Below are positions 8,067 through 16,846 of a stretch of DNA of 64,000 bases, piece by piece. The stretch's first letter is position 1, and each line of letters begins with the position of its first letter. Made by a program: the position numbers and the translations under genes. The DNA comes from Actinomycetes bacterium (GTDB lineage Bacteria > Actinomycetota > Acidimicrobiia > Acidimicrobiales > Palsa-688): contig JAJZMF010000008.1 in the NCBI GenBank assembly GCA_021850325.1, positions 1 through 64,000 of the forward strand. Reading direction: 5' to 3'. Under the pieces are notes generated by a model that made no database searches, had not been told where the DNA came from, and saw nothing but the letters and a program-made list of their open reading frames with translations.

Positions 8067-9557
8067 GTGACAGCCAGACTGTGCCTGGGGCAGCTTGCCC
8101 AGCTACCCGCAGGCCTGCGACCGGTGCCCTCCCCCGGGGACGTCTCGGTCGGGGTCGTCCACCTGGGCATAGGCGCCTTCCACCGGGCGCACCAGGCCGT
8201 CTACACACAGAAGGCGATGGGGGCGGACGGCACGAGCGGCTGGGGTGTGTGCGGGGTGACCCAGAGGAGCCGGTCGGTGGTCGAACTGCTGGCACCTCAG
8301 GACTGCCTCTATTCGGTGCTGGTGCCGGGCGACGACGCCAGCCCGGTGACCGTGGTGGGGTCGGTCCGGGAGGTGCTGTTCGCGCAGGACGGCCCCGAGG
8401 AGGTCGTCGACAGGCTGGCTCGCCCGGCCACGAAGGTGATCAGCCTGACCGTGAGCGAGAAGGGCTACCGGTTCAACCCGGCCACGCGGCGGTTGTCGAC
8501 CGACGACCCCGACCTGGTGGCCGACGCCCAGGGCAGGCCGCCGGTCACTGTCATCGGGCAGCTGGTCGCCGGGCTGCAGGCGCGCCGCAGGCAAGGGGGG
8601 CCGCCGGTGACGGTGCTCTGCTGCGACAACATGACCTCCAACGGGACCACCCTGGACCAGTTGGTGCACGACTACTGCAACCTGGTCGCTCCGGCGGAGG
8701 CGGACGCGCTGGTCTCGTGGATGGAGACGCACGTGACCTTCCCCAACACGATGGTCGACCGGATCGTGCCCGCCACCACCGACCAGGACCTGGCCACGGC
8801 GGCAGCCCTCCTCGGGATGGAGGACCGTGCCGTGGTGGTGACCGAGCCGTTCTCGCAGTGGGTGGTCGAGGACCGCTTTGCCGGGCCCCGGCCGGCCTGG
8901 GACAAGGTGGGCGTGGAACTGGTCCGCGACGTCGCCCCGTACGAGGAGGTCAAGCTCCGCCTGCTCAACGGGAGCCATTCGGCGCTGGCGTACCTGGGTG
9001 CTCTGGCGGGCTACGACCTCGTTTCGCAGGCCGTGGGGGACCAGGCCCTGGCCGCGTACGTGCGTGCCCTGATGGACACCGACGTCACACCCACTTTGGC
9101 GCCCCCGTCCGGTTTCGACCTGGAGGGTTACAAGGACGCGCTCATGGCCCGCTTCGCCAACCCGGCGCTGCGGCACCGCACCCAGCAGATCGCCATGGAC
9201 GGTAGCCAGAAGCTGCCCTACCGCCTGCTCAACCCGGTGCGCGAGCGCCTCGCCGTCGGCGCTGAGCCGCACCATGCGAGCCTGGCGGTGGCCGCCTGGA
9301 TGCGCTACGTGTCGGTGGCCCGGGCCGATGACGGCAGGCAGCTCGAGGTCAAGGACCCGCTGCTCGGGCAGCTGCGGGCCGCCCTGGCCGGCAGGTCGGC
9401 GCCGAGCGAGGTGGCCGACGCTCTCCTGGGGGTGCGTGCCGTGTTCCCGGCCGACGTGGCCGAGCACCCGGTCTTCCGGCGGCTGGTCGTCGAGGCGCTG
9501 GGGGTGCTGTCCGAGCACGGTGCGGTGGGGGCCCTCGCCGCCTACGGGCCGGCCTGA
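8067..9557 (+). CDS. Mannitol dehydrogenase family protein (mannitol 2-dehydrogenase or fructuronate reductase)
   Basis: A 496-aa polyol-specific long-chain dehydrogenase. Family signatures appear in order: GIGAFHRAHQAVYT (NAD-binding loop), CDNMTSNG, FPNTMVDRIVP, EPFSQWVVED and the catalytic KLRLLNGSHSALAYLG with its lysine. The reaction is NAD(P)-linked oxidation of a hexitol (or reduction of fructuronate); members cannot be told apart by eye. The GTG at 8067 follows GGAGGT by about 9 nt. Its position opposite the sugar importer, with a shared LacI-type site, suggests that the imported polyol is oxidised by this enzyme. Confidence 0.9.
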   Translation: MTARLCLGQLAQLPAGLRPVPSPGDVSVGVVHLGIGAFHRAHQAVYTQKAMGADGTSGWGVCGVTQRSRSVVELLAPQDCLYSVLVPGDDASPVTVVGSVREVLFAQDGPEEVVDRLARPATKVISLTVSEKGYRFNPATRRLSTDDPDLVADAQGRPPVTVIGQLVAGLQARRRQGGPPVTVLCCDNMTSNGTTLDQLVHDYCNLVAPAEADALVSWMETHVTFPNTMVDRIVPATTDQDLATAAALLGMEDRAVVVTEPFSQWVVEDRFAGPRPAWDKVGVELVRDVAPYEEVKLRLLNGSHSALAYLGALAGYDLVSQAVGDQALAAYVRALMDTDVTPTLAPPSGFDLEGYKDALMARFANPALRHRTQQIAMDGSQKLPYRLLNPVRERLAVGAEPHHASLAVAAWMRYVSVARADDGRQLEVKDPLLGQLRAALAGRSAPSEVADALLGVRAVFPADVAEHPVFRRLVVEALGVLSEHGAVGALAAYGPA

Positions 9558-9579
9558 GCAGGGTGCCGGGGCCCGGTCC

Positions 9580-10302
9580 TCAGCCGACCTTGAGCGCTCT
9601 CACCCGGAACACGGCCCCGGCACGCGACCTCTCCACCGCCTCGAGCTGGAAGCCGGCCGCCGAAAGGTAGGGACGCGGGTCGCGGCAGAGGCTCTCCCCC
9701 TGAGCCCGCACGGACCAGGGCTCGAGGACGCGCTGCAGTGCCCGGAGCACGGGGTTGCTCGACGGCCCGTGCTCGACCATCAACAGTGCGCCGCCCGGGC
9801 GCAGGAGGCGGTGGGCCTCGCGACAGGCGGCGACCGGGTCCTCGGCGCAGCACAGGGTGTACGTGGACACGATGGTGTCGAAGGAACCGTCGGCATGGTC
9901 CAGGGCCTGGAAGTCGGCCCGGCGGACCTCCGCCCGGTCCTCCAGGCCGAGCGCCTCGATGCGTGACCGTGCCTGTTCGAGCATCCGTTCCGAGAGGTCG
10001 ACGCCGAGCACCGTGGCTGACTCGGGATAGAAGGGCAGGTTGAGGCCGGTGCCCACACCGAGCTCCAGGACCGCGCCCCGGGCCCGGCCGGCGGCCCAGG
10101 GCCTGTGGTGCCCGAGCAGCAGGGCTTCGACCCGGGCTATCGCCCGGTCGTAGACGGCAGCAAGCCTGTCGTAGTGCCTCTGGACCAGCTCGGTCCTGGT
10201 CCCCACGTTCACCGGCACGGCTGCCTGCCCCGGCACCCGGTCAAAGCCCGGGCGAGGAGGCGGCGTCGGCGGCGTTCGGCGAGCTGCGGCATGCCTGCGC
10301 AT
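9580..10302 (-). CDS. Class I SAM-dependent methyltransferase
   Basis: A 240-aa protein with motif I VLELGVGTGLN, an acidic residue ending the next strand (VLGVDLSERML) and post-motif LRPGGALLMVEHGPSSN. The layout resembles UbiE/phospholipid N-methyltransferases. The substrate is unknown. I choose the ATG at 10302 because longer readings run into the upstream SDR gene; no strong ribosome binding site is visible. It lies 65 nt downstream of the SDR gene on the same strand and may be co-transcribed with it. The last segment (about 9580-9640) is variable. Confidence 0.8.
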   Translation of the reverse strand: MRRHAAARRTPPTPPPRPGFDRVPGQAAVPVNVGTRTELVQRHYDRLAAVYDRAIARVEALLLGHHRPWAAGRARGAVLELGVGTGLNLPFYPESATVLGVDLSERMLEQARSRIEALGLEDRAEVRRADFQALDHADGSFDTIVSTYTLCCAEDPVAACREAHRLLRPGGALLMVEHGPSSNPVLRALQRVLEPWSVRAQGESLCRDPRPYLSAAGFQLEAVERSRAGAVFRVRALKVG

Positions 10303-10367
10303 CGTAACGCCGGTCACGGCACCGGGGCCGGGCGGGCCGGTGGCACCGGCCGGTGCCCACCCCCTGT

Positions 10368-11159
10368 TCACAGAGCCGACCAGCCCCCGTCCGAGGCAAT
10401 GGTCTGCCCGGTCACCCAAGCCGCCCCGTCCCCGGCCAGCCAGGCGACGAGCTCGGCCGTGTCGGCCGGTGTCGACCATCGCCCGCCGGGGGAACGCCGG
10501 CGTACCTCGGCCAGCATGCCTGGGCTCGCATAGCCGGTGTCATTGGGGCCCGGGTCCACGCAGTTGACGGTGATGCCCCGGGGTACCAGGTGCACCGCCA
10601 GGGACCGCGTGAGCTCGTGCAGGGCGGCCTTGGTGGCGATGTAGGGGAGCTCGTCGGGCATGGCGCCGTGGTACTGGCCCGAGGTGAACAGCAGCACCCG
10701 CCCTCCGGGCCGGGAGGCCCGGTGAGCGGAGGCGAAGGCCCGGACGAGCAGGAGGGTGGCCCTGACGTTGACGGCGTGGCAGCGGTCGAGCTCCTCGGCA
10801 GTCAGCTCTTCGAGACCCTGTGAGCTGCTCCGGGCGTGGTTGGCCACCACGATGTCCAGTTGGCCGAAGGTCTCTCTGGTGGCAGCCACCAGCTCCTCGG
10901 GGGCGCCGGGCACGGCCAGGTCGGCGGAGATGTGCGCGGCGGCAGCCCCGGTCGAGCGCACCTCATCCAGGATGGCCTCGGGCCCCCCCGGGTCGGCGCC
11001 CCAGGGCTGCTCGGCATCGTGGGGCGCCCAGGAGTGGACCATGACTGCTGCGCCGTCGGCGGCCAGGCGCCGGGCGATGGCAGCGCCAATGGCGGCCCGC
11101 CGGCTGGCGCCGGTCACGAGAGCGACCCGCCCGGCCAGGGGGCGTGTGGGATCTGTCAT
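10368..11159 (-). CDS. SDR family oxidoreductase
   Basis: A 263-aa short-chain dehydrogenase: dinucleotide loop VALVTGASRRAAIG, the NH-x-x-S segment VANHARSS, catalytic serine in LFTSGQYHG and the Y-x-x-x-K motif in LPYIATKAAL, with the PG motif CVDPGPNDTGY. Such enzymes reduce or oxidise alcohols and ketones with NAD(P)H; the substrate is not predictable. The start ATG at 11159 has no Shine-Dalgarno sequence; a near-consensus -10 (TAACCC) lies 6 nt upstream, so it may be leaderless. Confidence 0.88.
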   Translation of the reverse strand: MTDPTRPLAGRVALVTGASRRAAIGAAIARRLAADGAAVMVHSWAPHDAEQPWGADPGGPEAILDEVRSTGAAAAHISADLAVPGAPEELVAATRETFGQLDIVVANHARSSSQGLEELTAEELDRCHAVNVRATLLLVRAFASAHRASRPGGRVLLFTSGQYHGAMPDELPYIATKAALHELTRSLAVHLVPRGITVNCVDPGPNDTGYASPGMLAEVRRRSPGGRWSTPADTAELVAWLAGDGAAWVTGQTIASDGGWSAL

Positions 11160-11272
11160 GGCGACGGGTTAGCACAGCCGGTACCGCCGTCGCCGTACAG
11201 GCCCGCCGACCCGGCTTGCCTGCCGGCGCCGGACGGGCTGCAATGGCACGGTCGAGATCGGGGAGGAGGGGC

Positions 11273-12067
11273 GTGGTGGGGGACATGTGGTCTCCGGCTG
11301 AGTACCTGAGCTACGCCGACGAACGGGAGCGGCCCTTCTGGGATCTCGTCGCCCGGGTGCATGCGCCCCATGCCCGTCACGTGGTGGACCTCGGGTGCGG
11401 CCCGGGGACAGCGACCGCCCGGCTGCTCGGCCACTGGCCGCAGGCCACAGTGCTCGGCATCGACAGCTCCCCGGCCATGCTCCAACAGGCAGGGGCCCGG
11501 GCTGTGCCGGGCAGGCTGCGCTTCGAACTGGCCGACATGGCCCTGTGGCGGCCGGTCCCGGGCAGTTTGGACGTGGTCCTGTCCAACGCCGCCCTGCACT
11601 GGGTGCCCGGGCACGCCGAGCTGCTCGGCCAGTGGCTGGCCGGGCTGCGGCCCGGCGGTGTCCTGGCGTTCCAGGTGCCGGGGAACTTCTCGGCACCGAG
11701 CCACGTCCTGCTCCGGGAGCTCGTGGCCTCCCCCCGGTGGCGGAGCAGCCTGAGCGGGGCCGGCGACGCGCCGGGGGCGTACAGCCCAGCCGAGTACCAC
11801 CGTTGGCTGACCGGGCTCGGTGCCGTGGCCGAGGTCTGGGAGACCACCTATTACCACGCGCTCACCGGCCCCGACCCGGTGGCTCACTGGCTCCAAGGCA
11901 GCGCGCTCCGCCCGTACCTGTCCCTGCTCCAGCCCGACGACGCTGCCGAGCTCCTGGACAGCTATGCCGCCGCGGTACGGGAGGCCTACCCTCCCGGCCC
12001 GGACGGCACCACCCTCTTCCCCTTCCGGCGCGTCTTCGTGGTGGCCAACGTCGGCCGGGCGGGCTGA
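11273..12067 (+). CDS. Methyltransferase, trans-aconitate 2-methyltransferase-like
   Basis: A 264-aa class I methyltransferase: W-P-x-EYL opening, motif I VVDLGCGPGTAT, VLGIDSSPAML, ADMALW, SNAALHWVPGH and LRPGGVLAFQVPGN. This order matches the Tam family, which methylates trans-aconitate to detoxify it, though distant members have other substrates. A GGGAGGAGGGG stretch at 11261-11270 favours the GTG at 11273 (or 11276) over the ATG at 11285. It is divergent from the SDR gene. Confidence 0.8.
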   Translation: MVGDMWSPAEYLSYADERERPFWDLVARVHAPHARHVVDLGCGPGTATARLLGHWPQATVLGIDSSPAMLQQAGARAVPGRLRFELADMALWRPVPGSLDVVLSNAALHWVPGHAELLGQWLAGLRPGGVLAFQVPGNFSAPSHVLLRELVASPRWRSSLSGAGDAPGAYSPAEYHRWLTGLGAVAEVWETTYYHALTGPDPVAHWLQGSALRPYLSLLQPDDAAELLDSYAAAVREAYPPGPDGTTLFPFRRVFVVANVGRAG

Positions 12068-12085
12068 ACGCTGCCTACGGCCCGC

Positions 12086-12307
12086 TCAGTGGGTGACGTA
12101 GGCCCGGTGCTTGGCCGAGGCCGCGACCACCGCCCAGACCATCGAGGCAGGCCACACGAAGACCAGGACGAAGCCCAGCGTGGGCACGACGCCGGCTGCA
12201 GCGACCAGCACCAGGAAAACCCCGCCGGCCAGGCTGGCGTACATGAGGCCGAGGGGGCCGAACAGGAACGCCAACAACAGGGCCAGGGGAACTGACTTGT
12301 CGTTCAT
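12086..12307 (-). CDS. Small hydrophobic membrane protein
   Basis: This 73-aa protein is mostly two hydrophobic segments (VPLALLLAFLFGPLGLMYASL and VFLVLVAAAGVVPTLGFVLVFVWP) with a short polar tail. The FGPLGLMYAS pattern is typical of small two-helix inner-membrane proteins of unknown role. AAGGAGG stands 5 nt before the ATG at 12307, a strong translation signal. Convergent with the upstream methyltransferase gene. Confidence 0.75.
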   Translation of the reverse strand: MNDKSVPLALLLAFLFGPLGLMYASLAGGVFLVLVAAAGVVPTLGFVLVFVWPASMVWAVVAASAKHRAYVTH

Positions 12308-12479
12308 GGCTCCTCCTTCCAGGCTCCGAGGTTGCCTCCGCCCGGTGCTCTCCACCAGGGCCGGACGTCCCCCGGAGGCGGTCCTTGGCCCTTTGTGGAG
12401 GGTTGCGCCGCCAGCAGGGACGAGCCGGCGGGCGGGGTGGTACGGTCGCGTCAGCTGCCGGTGACGACGAGGAGGCGCT

Positions 12480-13259
12480 GTGGGGTCAGGGGCGGGACTG
12501 GTCAGCGACCTGGACCACGCGCAGGCGGCCCGCCTGGCCCAGGAGGCAGGCCGGCTGCTGATGGAGCTGCGTGGGCACATCGGCACCGACATGTCGCCCG
12601 AGGACGCCAAGGCCCAGGGGGACCGCCGCTCGCACGAGATGCTGGCCCGGGCCATCGCCGAGCTGTACCCCGCCGACGGCTTCCTCTCCGAGGAAGGCGC
12701 CGACAGCGCCCGGCGCCTCGGGTGCCGGCGGGTGTGGGTGGTCGACCCTCTCGACGGCACCCGTGAGTTCGGCGAACCTGGCCGCGAGGACTGGGCCGTC
12801 CACGTGGCCCTGTGCATCGACGGACGCGCCGTGGTCGGGGCGGTGGCGCTCCCCGCCCGGGACATGGTCCTTTCGACGCAGGCCCCGCCGGCCCCACCGG
12901 CTGCGGCCGGCCAGGCCCTGCGTGTCCTGGTGAGCCGGACGCGTCCCCCGGCTCTTGCCGGGCGCCTGGCCGAGCTGCTCGGTGGCGTCACGGTGCCCAT
13001 GGGGTCTGCGGGTGCCAAGGCCATGGCCGTGGTGCTCGGGGAGGCGGACGTTTACGTCCATGCGGGTGGCCAGTACGAATGGGACTCGGCGGCGCCGGTG
13101 GCTGTGGCCGCCAGCGCCGGCCTGCACGTGTCGAGGGTGGACGGCTCGGACCTCGTCTACAACCGGCCGGACCCGTGGCTCCCCGATGTCCTGGTCTGCC
13201 GGGCGGAGATCGCGCGCGAGGTGCTTGGCGCCCTCGCCAGGGCCGCCGAGGGCGGCTAG
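12480..13259 (+). CDS. cysQ: Inositol monophosphatase-family phosphatase, CysQ-like
   Basis: A 259-aa Mg-dependent phosphatase of the IMPase/BPNase superfamily. Metal-site motifs are FLSEEGAD, DPLDGTREF and the C-terminal YEWDSAAPVA. The spacing and short length resemble CysQ, which removes phosphate from 3'-phosphoadenosine 5'-phosphate during sulfate assimilation; an inositol-1-phosphatase role is the alternative. The GTG at 12480 follows AGGAGG by 5-6 nt. Confidence 0.85.
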   Translation: MGSGAGLVSDLDHAQAARLAQEAGRLLMELRGHIGTDMSPEDAKAQGDRRSHEMLARAIAELYPADGFLSEEGADSARRLGCRRVWVVDPLDGTREFGEPGREDWAVHVALCIDGRAVVGAVALPARDMVLSTQAPPAPPAAAGQALRVLVSRTRPPALAGRLAELLGGVTVPMGSAGAKAMAVVLGEADVYVHAGGQYEWDSAAPVAVAASAGLHVSRVDGSDLVYNRPDPWLPDVLVCRAEIAREVLGALARAAEGG

Positions 13260-13263
13260 CGGA

Positions 13264-13287
13264 GCAGGTGCAGGTGCAGGTGCAGGT
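13264..13287. repeat. Four tandem GCAGGT hexamers
   Basis: Four exact copies of GCAGGT follow directly after the CysQ-like stop and are followed by an imperfect fifth (GCGGGC). The run lies in the 5' leader of the DUF1810 gene and could vary by slippage. Confidence 0.9.
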
Positions 13288-13338
13288 GCGGGCCCGGTCG
13301 GTGAAGTCGCCCGCCACCGCTCGGCCGCTCGGCCGGCC

Positions 13339-13842
13339 ATGACCTCCCTGAGCGCCGTGCCCGGTGGTGGGCCGGGCGCCGACCTGGAGCGCTTCGTGCA
13401 GGCTCAGGACGCCGGGGGCGCCTTCGACCGCGCTCTGAGGGAGCTGGCATCGGGGCGCAAGGTATCGCACTGGATGTGGTTCGTCTTCCCCCAGGTGCAA
13501 GGGTTGGGAGCGAGCGAGATGTCGCGCCGCTACGCCATATCGGGCCTGGCAGAAGCCCGGGCCTACCTCGCCCATCCCGTCCTCGGGCCCCGCCTCGAGC
13601 GCTGCGCCCGGGTGCTCCTCGGCCTGGGGGCCGTGGACGCGGAGCTGGTGCTCGGGGCCACAGACGCCCTGAAGCTCCGGTCGAGCATGACGCTGTTCGC
13701 ACTGGCCGCCGGTGGCCCGTCGCCCTATGGCGACGTGCTTGGCCGATATTTCGACGGCCACCCTGACGAGCTCACGGCGCGTCTCTTGACGGCGTCGGGC
13801 CCGGGCCCCGGCCCCCTGTCCGTCGGCCGCAGCGGGGATTGA
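13339..13842 (+). CDS. DUF1810 family protein
   Basis: A 167-aa protein with the family core LERFVQAQD, ELASGRKVSHWMWFVFPQ, GLGASEMSRRYAISG and EARAYLAHPVLGPRL. DUF1810 proteins are small, soluble, widespread and of unknown biochemical function. The start is the ATG at 13339, about 80 nt after the CysQ-like stop; no clear Shine-Dalgarno sequence precedes it. The C-terminus ends in a Pro/Gly-rich tail. Confidence 0.88.
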   Translation: MTSLSAVPGGGPGADLERFVQAQDAGGAFDRALRELASGRKVSHWMWFVFPQVQGLGASEMSRRYAISGLAEARAYLAHPVLGPRLERCARVLLGLGAVDAELVLGATDALKLRSSMTLFALAAGGPSPYGDVLGRYFDGHPDELTARLLTASGPGPGPLSVGRSGD

Positions 13843-13986
13843 GGGAGGCCGAAAAAAAAAGCGCACGCGTGCTTGCCAAAGCACTGTAGGGGGTAGGAAG
13901 ATGTCAACCACTATGGCGGTCCTATGCAACCGGTCGGGCGGCAATGCCGGAGGCCTTGCGTCACTGCGCAGGCAAGGTTCAGCACA

Positions 13987-14874
13987 ATGTGCAGCATGGC
14001 GGTGACGGAGGAGCACCAGGTCGGGCGTCTGCCCGGCCCGCTCATGCCGATCGGGCAGCTTGCGCGCCGGACGGGCGTGCCGGTGACAGTGCTGCGCACC
14101 TGGGAGGAGCGTTACGGCCTGCCCAGGCCCAAGCGGACACCCAGCGGCCAGCGCCGTTACGACGATGCCGATGTCGAGCTGCTCGGCCAGGTGTCCAGGC
14201 TCCGCGCACGTGGCATGTCGCTGGTGGCTGCCATGGCCTACGTCAAGGGCCAGCCGGCGGCCCTCGAGCAGTCGGTCTTCGCGTCCCTGAGGCGCAGGCA
14301 CCCCGACCTCGACGCCCATGTGCTCGCCAAGCCCACCCTGCTCGCGCTGTGCCGTGCCATGGAGGACGAGTGCTGCGCCCGGGCTGAGCAGCCGTTGCTG
14401 CTGGCCGGGTTCCAAAGGGCCCGCTTCTACCGGGCGTCCCAGTCGCGCTGGGCCGAGATGGCCCGGACGGCCCAGCTGGCCGTGGTGTTCGCTGACTTTG
14501 CCATCAGCTCATGGGGCCCACCCGGCCCCGCCGAGGTGGCACTGCCCGGGGACTCACCCATGCTGCGGGAATGGTTCCTCGTGTGCGACGGCCTCGAGTA
14601 CCAGGCCTGCCTGGCCGGCTGGGAGCTCGCACCCGTGCCCGGGCCGGGCCCGGGACGGCGCTTCGAGGTCGTGTGGTCCGTGGACCCCCAGGTGGTGAGG
14701 GACGCCGCCCGGGTGGCGGTCGCCATTGCCCTGCGCCAGTTGCCCGAGCTGCAGGGCCCGGTGGACACTGCCCTCGCTCAGCCGGCGCCGCCCGCCTCGC
14801 CCGACCTGCAGCGGGCCAGCGGCGTGATGCAGCGCTCGTTGCGTTACCTGGGCCCGGGCAGCGGGGGCACCTGA
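13987..14874 (+). CDS. MerR-type regulator with DICT sensory domain
   Basis: A 295-aa protein. Residues from about 16 to 80 are a MerR winged helix (IGQLARRTGVPVTVLRTWEERYGLP, then QRRYDDADVELL). The rest resembles the DICT domain found in actinobacterial MerR-like and light- or c-di-GMP-linked regulators (SRWAEMARTA, VVFADFA, REWFLVCDG). The start could be the ATG at 13987, 13996 or even 13924; the last has a near -10 (TATGGC) 6 nt upstream. The upstream 145 bp contain a run of nine A at 13852-13860, unusual in this GC-rich genome. The target is unknown. Confidence 0.75.
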   Translation: MCSMAVTEEHQVGRLPGPLMPIGQLARRTGVPVTVLRTWEERYGLPRPKRTPSGQRRYDDADVELLGQVSRLRARGMSLVAAMAYVKGQPAALEQSVFASLRRRHPDLDAHVLAKPTLLALCRAMEDECCARAEQPLLLAGFQRARFYRASQSRWAEMARTAQLAVVFADFAISSWGPPGPAEVALPGDSPMLREWFLVCDGLEYQACLAGWELAPVPGPGPGRRFEVVWSVDPQVVRDAARVAVAIALRQLPELQGPVDTALAQPAPPASPDLQRASGVMQRSLRYLGPGSGGT

Positions 14875-14966
14875 CACAGGGGCCTGCCGGTGGCCCCCCG
14901 GCCCGGGCGCTTCCCCGGCGACAGCCATGGGCATTGCGCCACCGGGCTGTGGGCGGGCACTACCCT

Positions 14967-16031
14967 ATGGGCATCGGAGCTCGTCGAGCCACGCCCGCCC
15001 GGGCCTTGGGTGCCCTCTCGATGGTCCTGCTCGGGACGGTGCTCGCCTCGTGTGGAGGTGGGGGCGGGGCTCCAGCCGGCACCAGCAGCACCGGGCCCAC
15101 CACGAGCACCGGGGCCACCACGAGCACCGGGGCGCACCGCAGCTCCACCTCCAGGACGACCGCTGCCCCGGTGGCCACGTCCGTTGGGGGCAGGACGACC
15201 ACGACTGCCACCAGGGCTACGACGAGCGCCCCGGGCCCGGGGAGCACAGCCTCGGTGCCGGCCGGCACCAGGACCGTGCTCTCACCGATCGGGCTGAACG
15301 TGCGCTCGGGGCCGTCCAGGTCGGCGGCCCCCATTGGGATCGCCGCCCAGGGCACCGTGCTGTCGGTGCTCGGGCACACCGCAGCGGGCGGGGGCTGGTA
15401 CAAGGTGAGGGGGGCGACGTCCACCGGCTGGATAAGCGACAGTTCGGTCTTCAGCGCTCCCGGCCGCTTCGCGGCCTACGCGTCGGCGTCCTTCGACGTG
15501 CTGTACCCGGCCGGGTGGTCGGAGGCGGGCACACCGGGCCGGGGGGTCACCTTCCAGGCACCTTCCACCCCCGACAAGGTGGTGGTGACCGTCTCGCCCA
15601 GCGTCTCGTCCCTCCCGCTCACGGCCCAGGGGGCCGGTACCGCCCTGACCGGTGTGTCGGAGGTGCTCGCCTGCGGCGTCACCACCCGGCTCTCCACCTT
15701 CAGCGCTCCCGGTCCCCTGAAGGTGCTCGCGGAGATGGCCATCGCGGTGGGGCCCCACCGGGCCTTGGGCCTGGAGGCCCACCTTGTCAGCTCGGCCGGG
15801 CTGAGCACGGTGCTGGAGATGGTGCACTCGCTCTCGTTCCCCGCACCTGCCTGTGTGGGTGGCCCGAAGGCCACCAAGCCGACGGCGGCCCCAACCTCGC
15901 CGTCCGGGCACCGGGCCACGACCACCGCAGCGCCGGTGCCGTCGACGGCACCCCGGAGCGGTGCGAGCACCGCCTCGACGACCACGCCGACCTCGAAGAC
16001 CGTCAAGGGCAGGGCCACCTCGACCACCTGA
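14967..16031 (+). CDS. SH3b-domain lipoprotein
   Basis: A 354-aa exported lipoprotein. The signal peptide ends in a lipobox LASC at about residues 29-32. Then comes a long Thr/Ser/Ala-rich linker, including an 18-bp tandem duplication at 15099-15134. An SH3b module follows (LNVRSGPSRSAAPIG, GGWYKVRG, GWISDSSVF), then a C-terminal domain with two cysteines. The tail is again Thr/Ser/Pro-rich, as in proteins that thread through cell-wall layers. SH3b modules bind peptidoglycan or other surface polymers. No enzyme domain is recognised. Confidence 0.8.
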   Translation: MGIGARRATPARALGALSMVLLGTVLASCGGGGGAPAGTSSTGPTTSTGATTSTGAHRSSTSRTTAAPVATSVGGRTTTTATRATTSAPGPGSTASVPAGTRTVLSPIGLNVRSGPSRSAAPIGIAAQGTVLSVLGHTAAGGGWYKVRGATSTGWISDSSVFSAPGRFAAYASASFDVLYPAGWSEAGTPGRGVTFQAPSTPDKVVVTVSPSVSSLPLTAQGAGTALTGVSEVLACGVTTRLSTFSAPGPLKVLAEMAIAVGPHRALGLEAHLVSSAGLSTVLEMVHSLSFPAPACVGGPKATKPTAAPTSPSGHRATTTAAPVPSTAPRSGASTASTTTPTSKTVKGRATSTT

Positions 16032-16063
16032 AGCAGGCCCGGCTTGTTCCGGCCTGTGCTTGA
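16032..16063. terminator. Imperfect hairpin between convergent genes
   Basis: AAGCAGGCCCGG and CCGGCCTGTGCTT form an imperfect, bulged GC-rich stem around a TTGTT loop, right after the lipoprotein stop and ahead of the convergent secreted-protein gene. No T-tract follows. It could serve both directions. Confidence 0.4.
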
Positions 16064-16086
16064 ACTGCTGTCGGAGCAGGCGCTCC

Positions 16087-16650
16087 TCAGAGGGAGAAGT
16101 ACCAGACCTGTGTGCTGGCGATGGCGCTGCGGAAGCCCCCGGAGGCCGAGGTGAGGGCCTGCAGGCTCACGACCAGGTCGTTCAGGAAAGAGCCCGAGGG
16201 GCACGTGAACGAGACGGTGTAAGTGCCGGGCGGTTGCCGGCCCGGCTGTGCCGTGAGGACGACCTGCGCGATCGTCGCGCCGTTGTCCTGCACCCGCAGG
16301 TCGTAGGCGCCCACCAGGGGAGCGCCCCCGTAAGCGGCCAGGGGGTCTGCTTGCCAACTGACGGGCAGGCTGGCACCCTGGCCCACTTGGCAGAGCCCGT
16401 AGGCGGGGGTGGTCATCCCGGCAGGCGTCGGCAGTTGGGCGGAGGCCAGGTCGCCGAGGGCGCCCGCCCCGGTACCGGTGAACTGCCCCCAGGCGGGAGC
16501 AGCCAGGCCGAGCACCAGGGCGCTGGCCAGGGCGAGAGCCGGTAGGGCGCGCAGCGAGCACAGGCGGCCGCCCCGGCCCGGCGCCTGCCGCCCCGCTGAG
16601 CCGCGGCGGGCGGGCGCGCTCGGGAGCACTGTCGTCGGCGTGCTGGTCAT
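16087..16650 (-). CDS. Secreted protein of unknown function
   Basis: A 187-aa protein with a long N-terminus and a clear signal sequence (LPALALASALVLGLAAPAWG, cleavage near AWG/QF around residue 55). The mature part has two cysteines (GLCQVG and FTCPSG) and beta-rich text (YDLRVQDNG, AQVVLTAQPG, YTVSFTCPSG, STQVWYF). The mature N-terminus, starting FTGTGAGALGDLA, resembles secreted shell-like domains but I cannot name a family. It is divergent from the DUF4282 gene, with about 196 bp between. Confidence 0.65.
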   Translation of the reverse strand: MTSTPTTVLPSAPARRGSAGRQAPGRGGRLCSLRALPALALASALVLGLAAPAWGQFTGTGAGALGDLASAQLPTPAGMTTPAYGLCQVGQGASLPVSWQADPLAAYGGAPLVGAYDLRVQDNGATIAQVVLTAQPGRQPPGTYTVSFTCPSGSFLNDLVVSLQALTSASGGFRSAIASTQVWYFSL

Positions 16651-16846
16651 CGTGCTCTCTGGTCGCGTCGCGTTCTTCCGGTATTTCTCTTCTGGTAAGG
16701 GATCGGCCTCCCGGGGCCCGGAGTTGAGCCTCGCGTGCGCCCGGGTGCCGGAGGTGGTCGTGGCCGCCTTCCCCGACCGGCGCGGTAGTCCGCGCCCGGT
16801 CACTTTTGGACAGCTATGATCCTGGCCAAAAGGGGAGGTGGCCTGA

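Noticed and set aside
9562-9579. Terminator hairpin after the mannitol-dehydrogenase gene
   Set aside because: CCGGG-G-CCCGG leaves a one-base loop and a 5-bp stem, too small to call.
13852-13875. Terminator from the A-run plus GCGCACGCGTGC
   Set aside because: The palindrome is short and the A-tract is on the wrong side for the upstream plus-strand gene.
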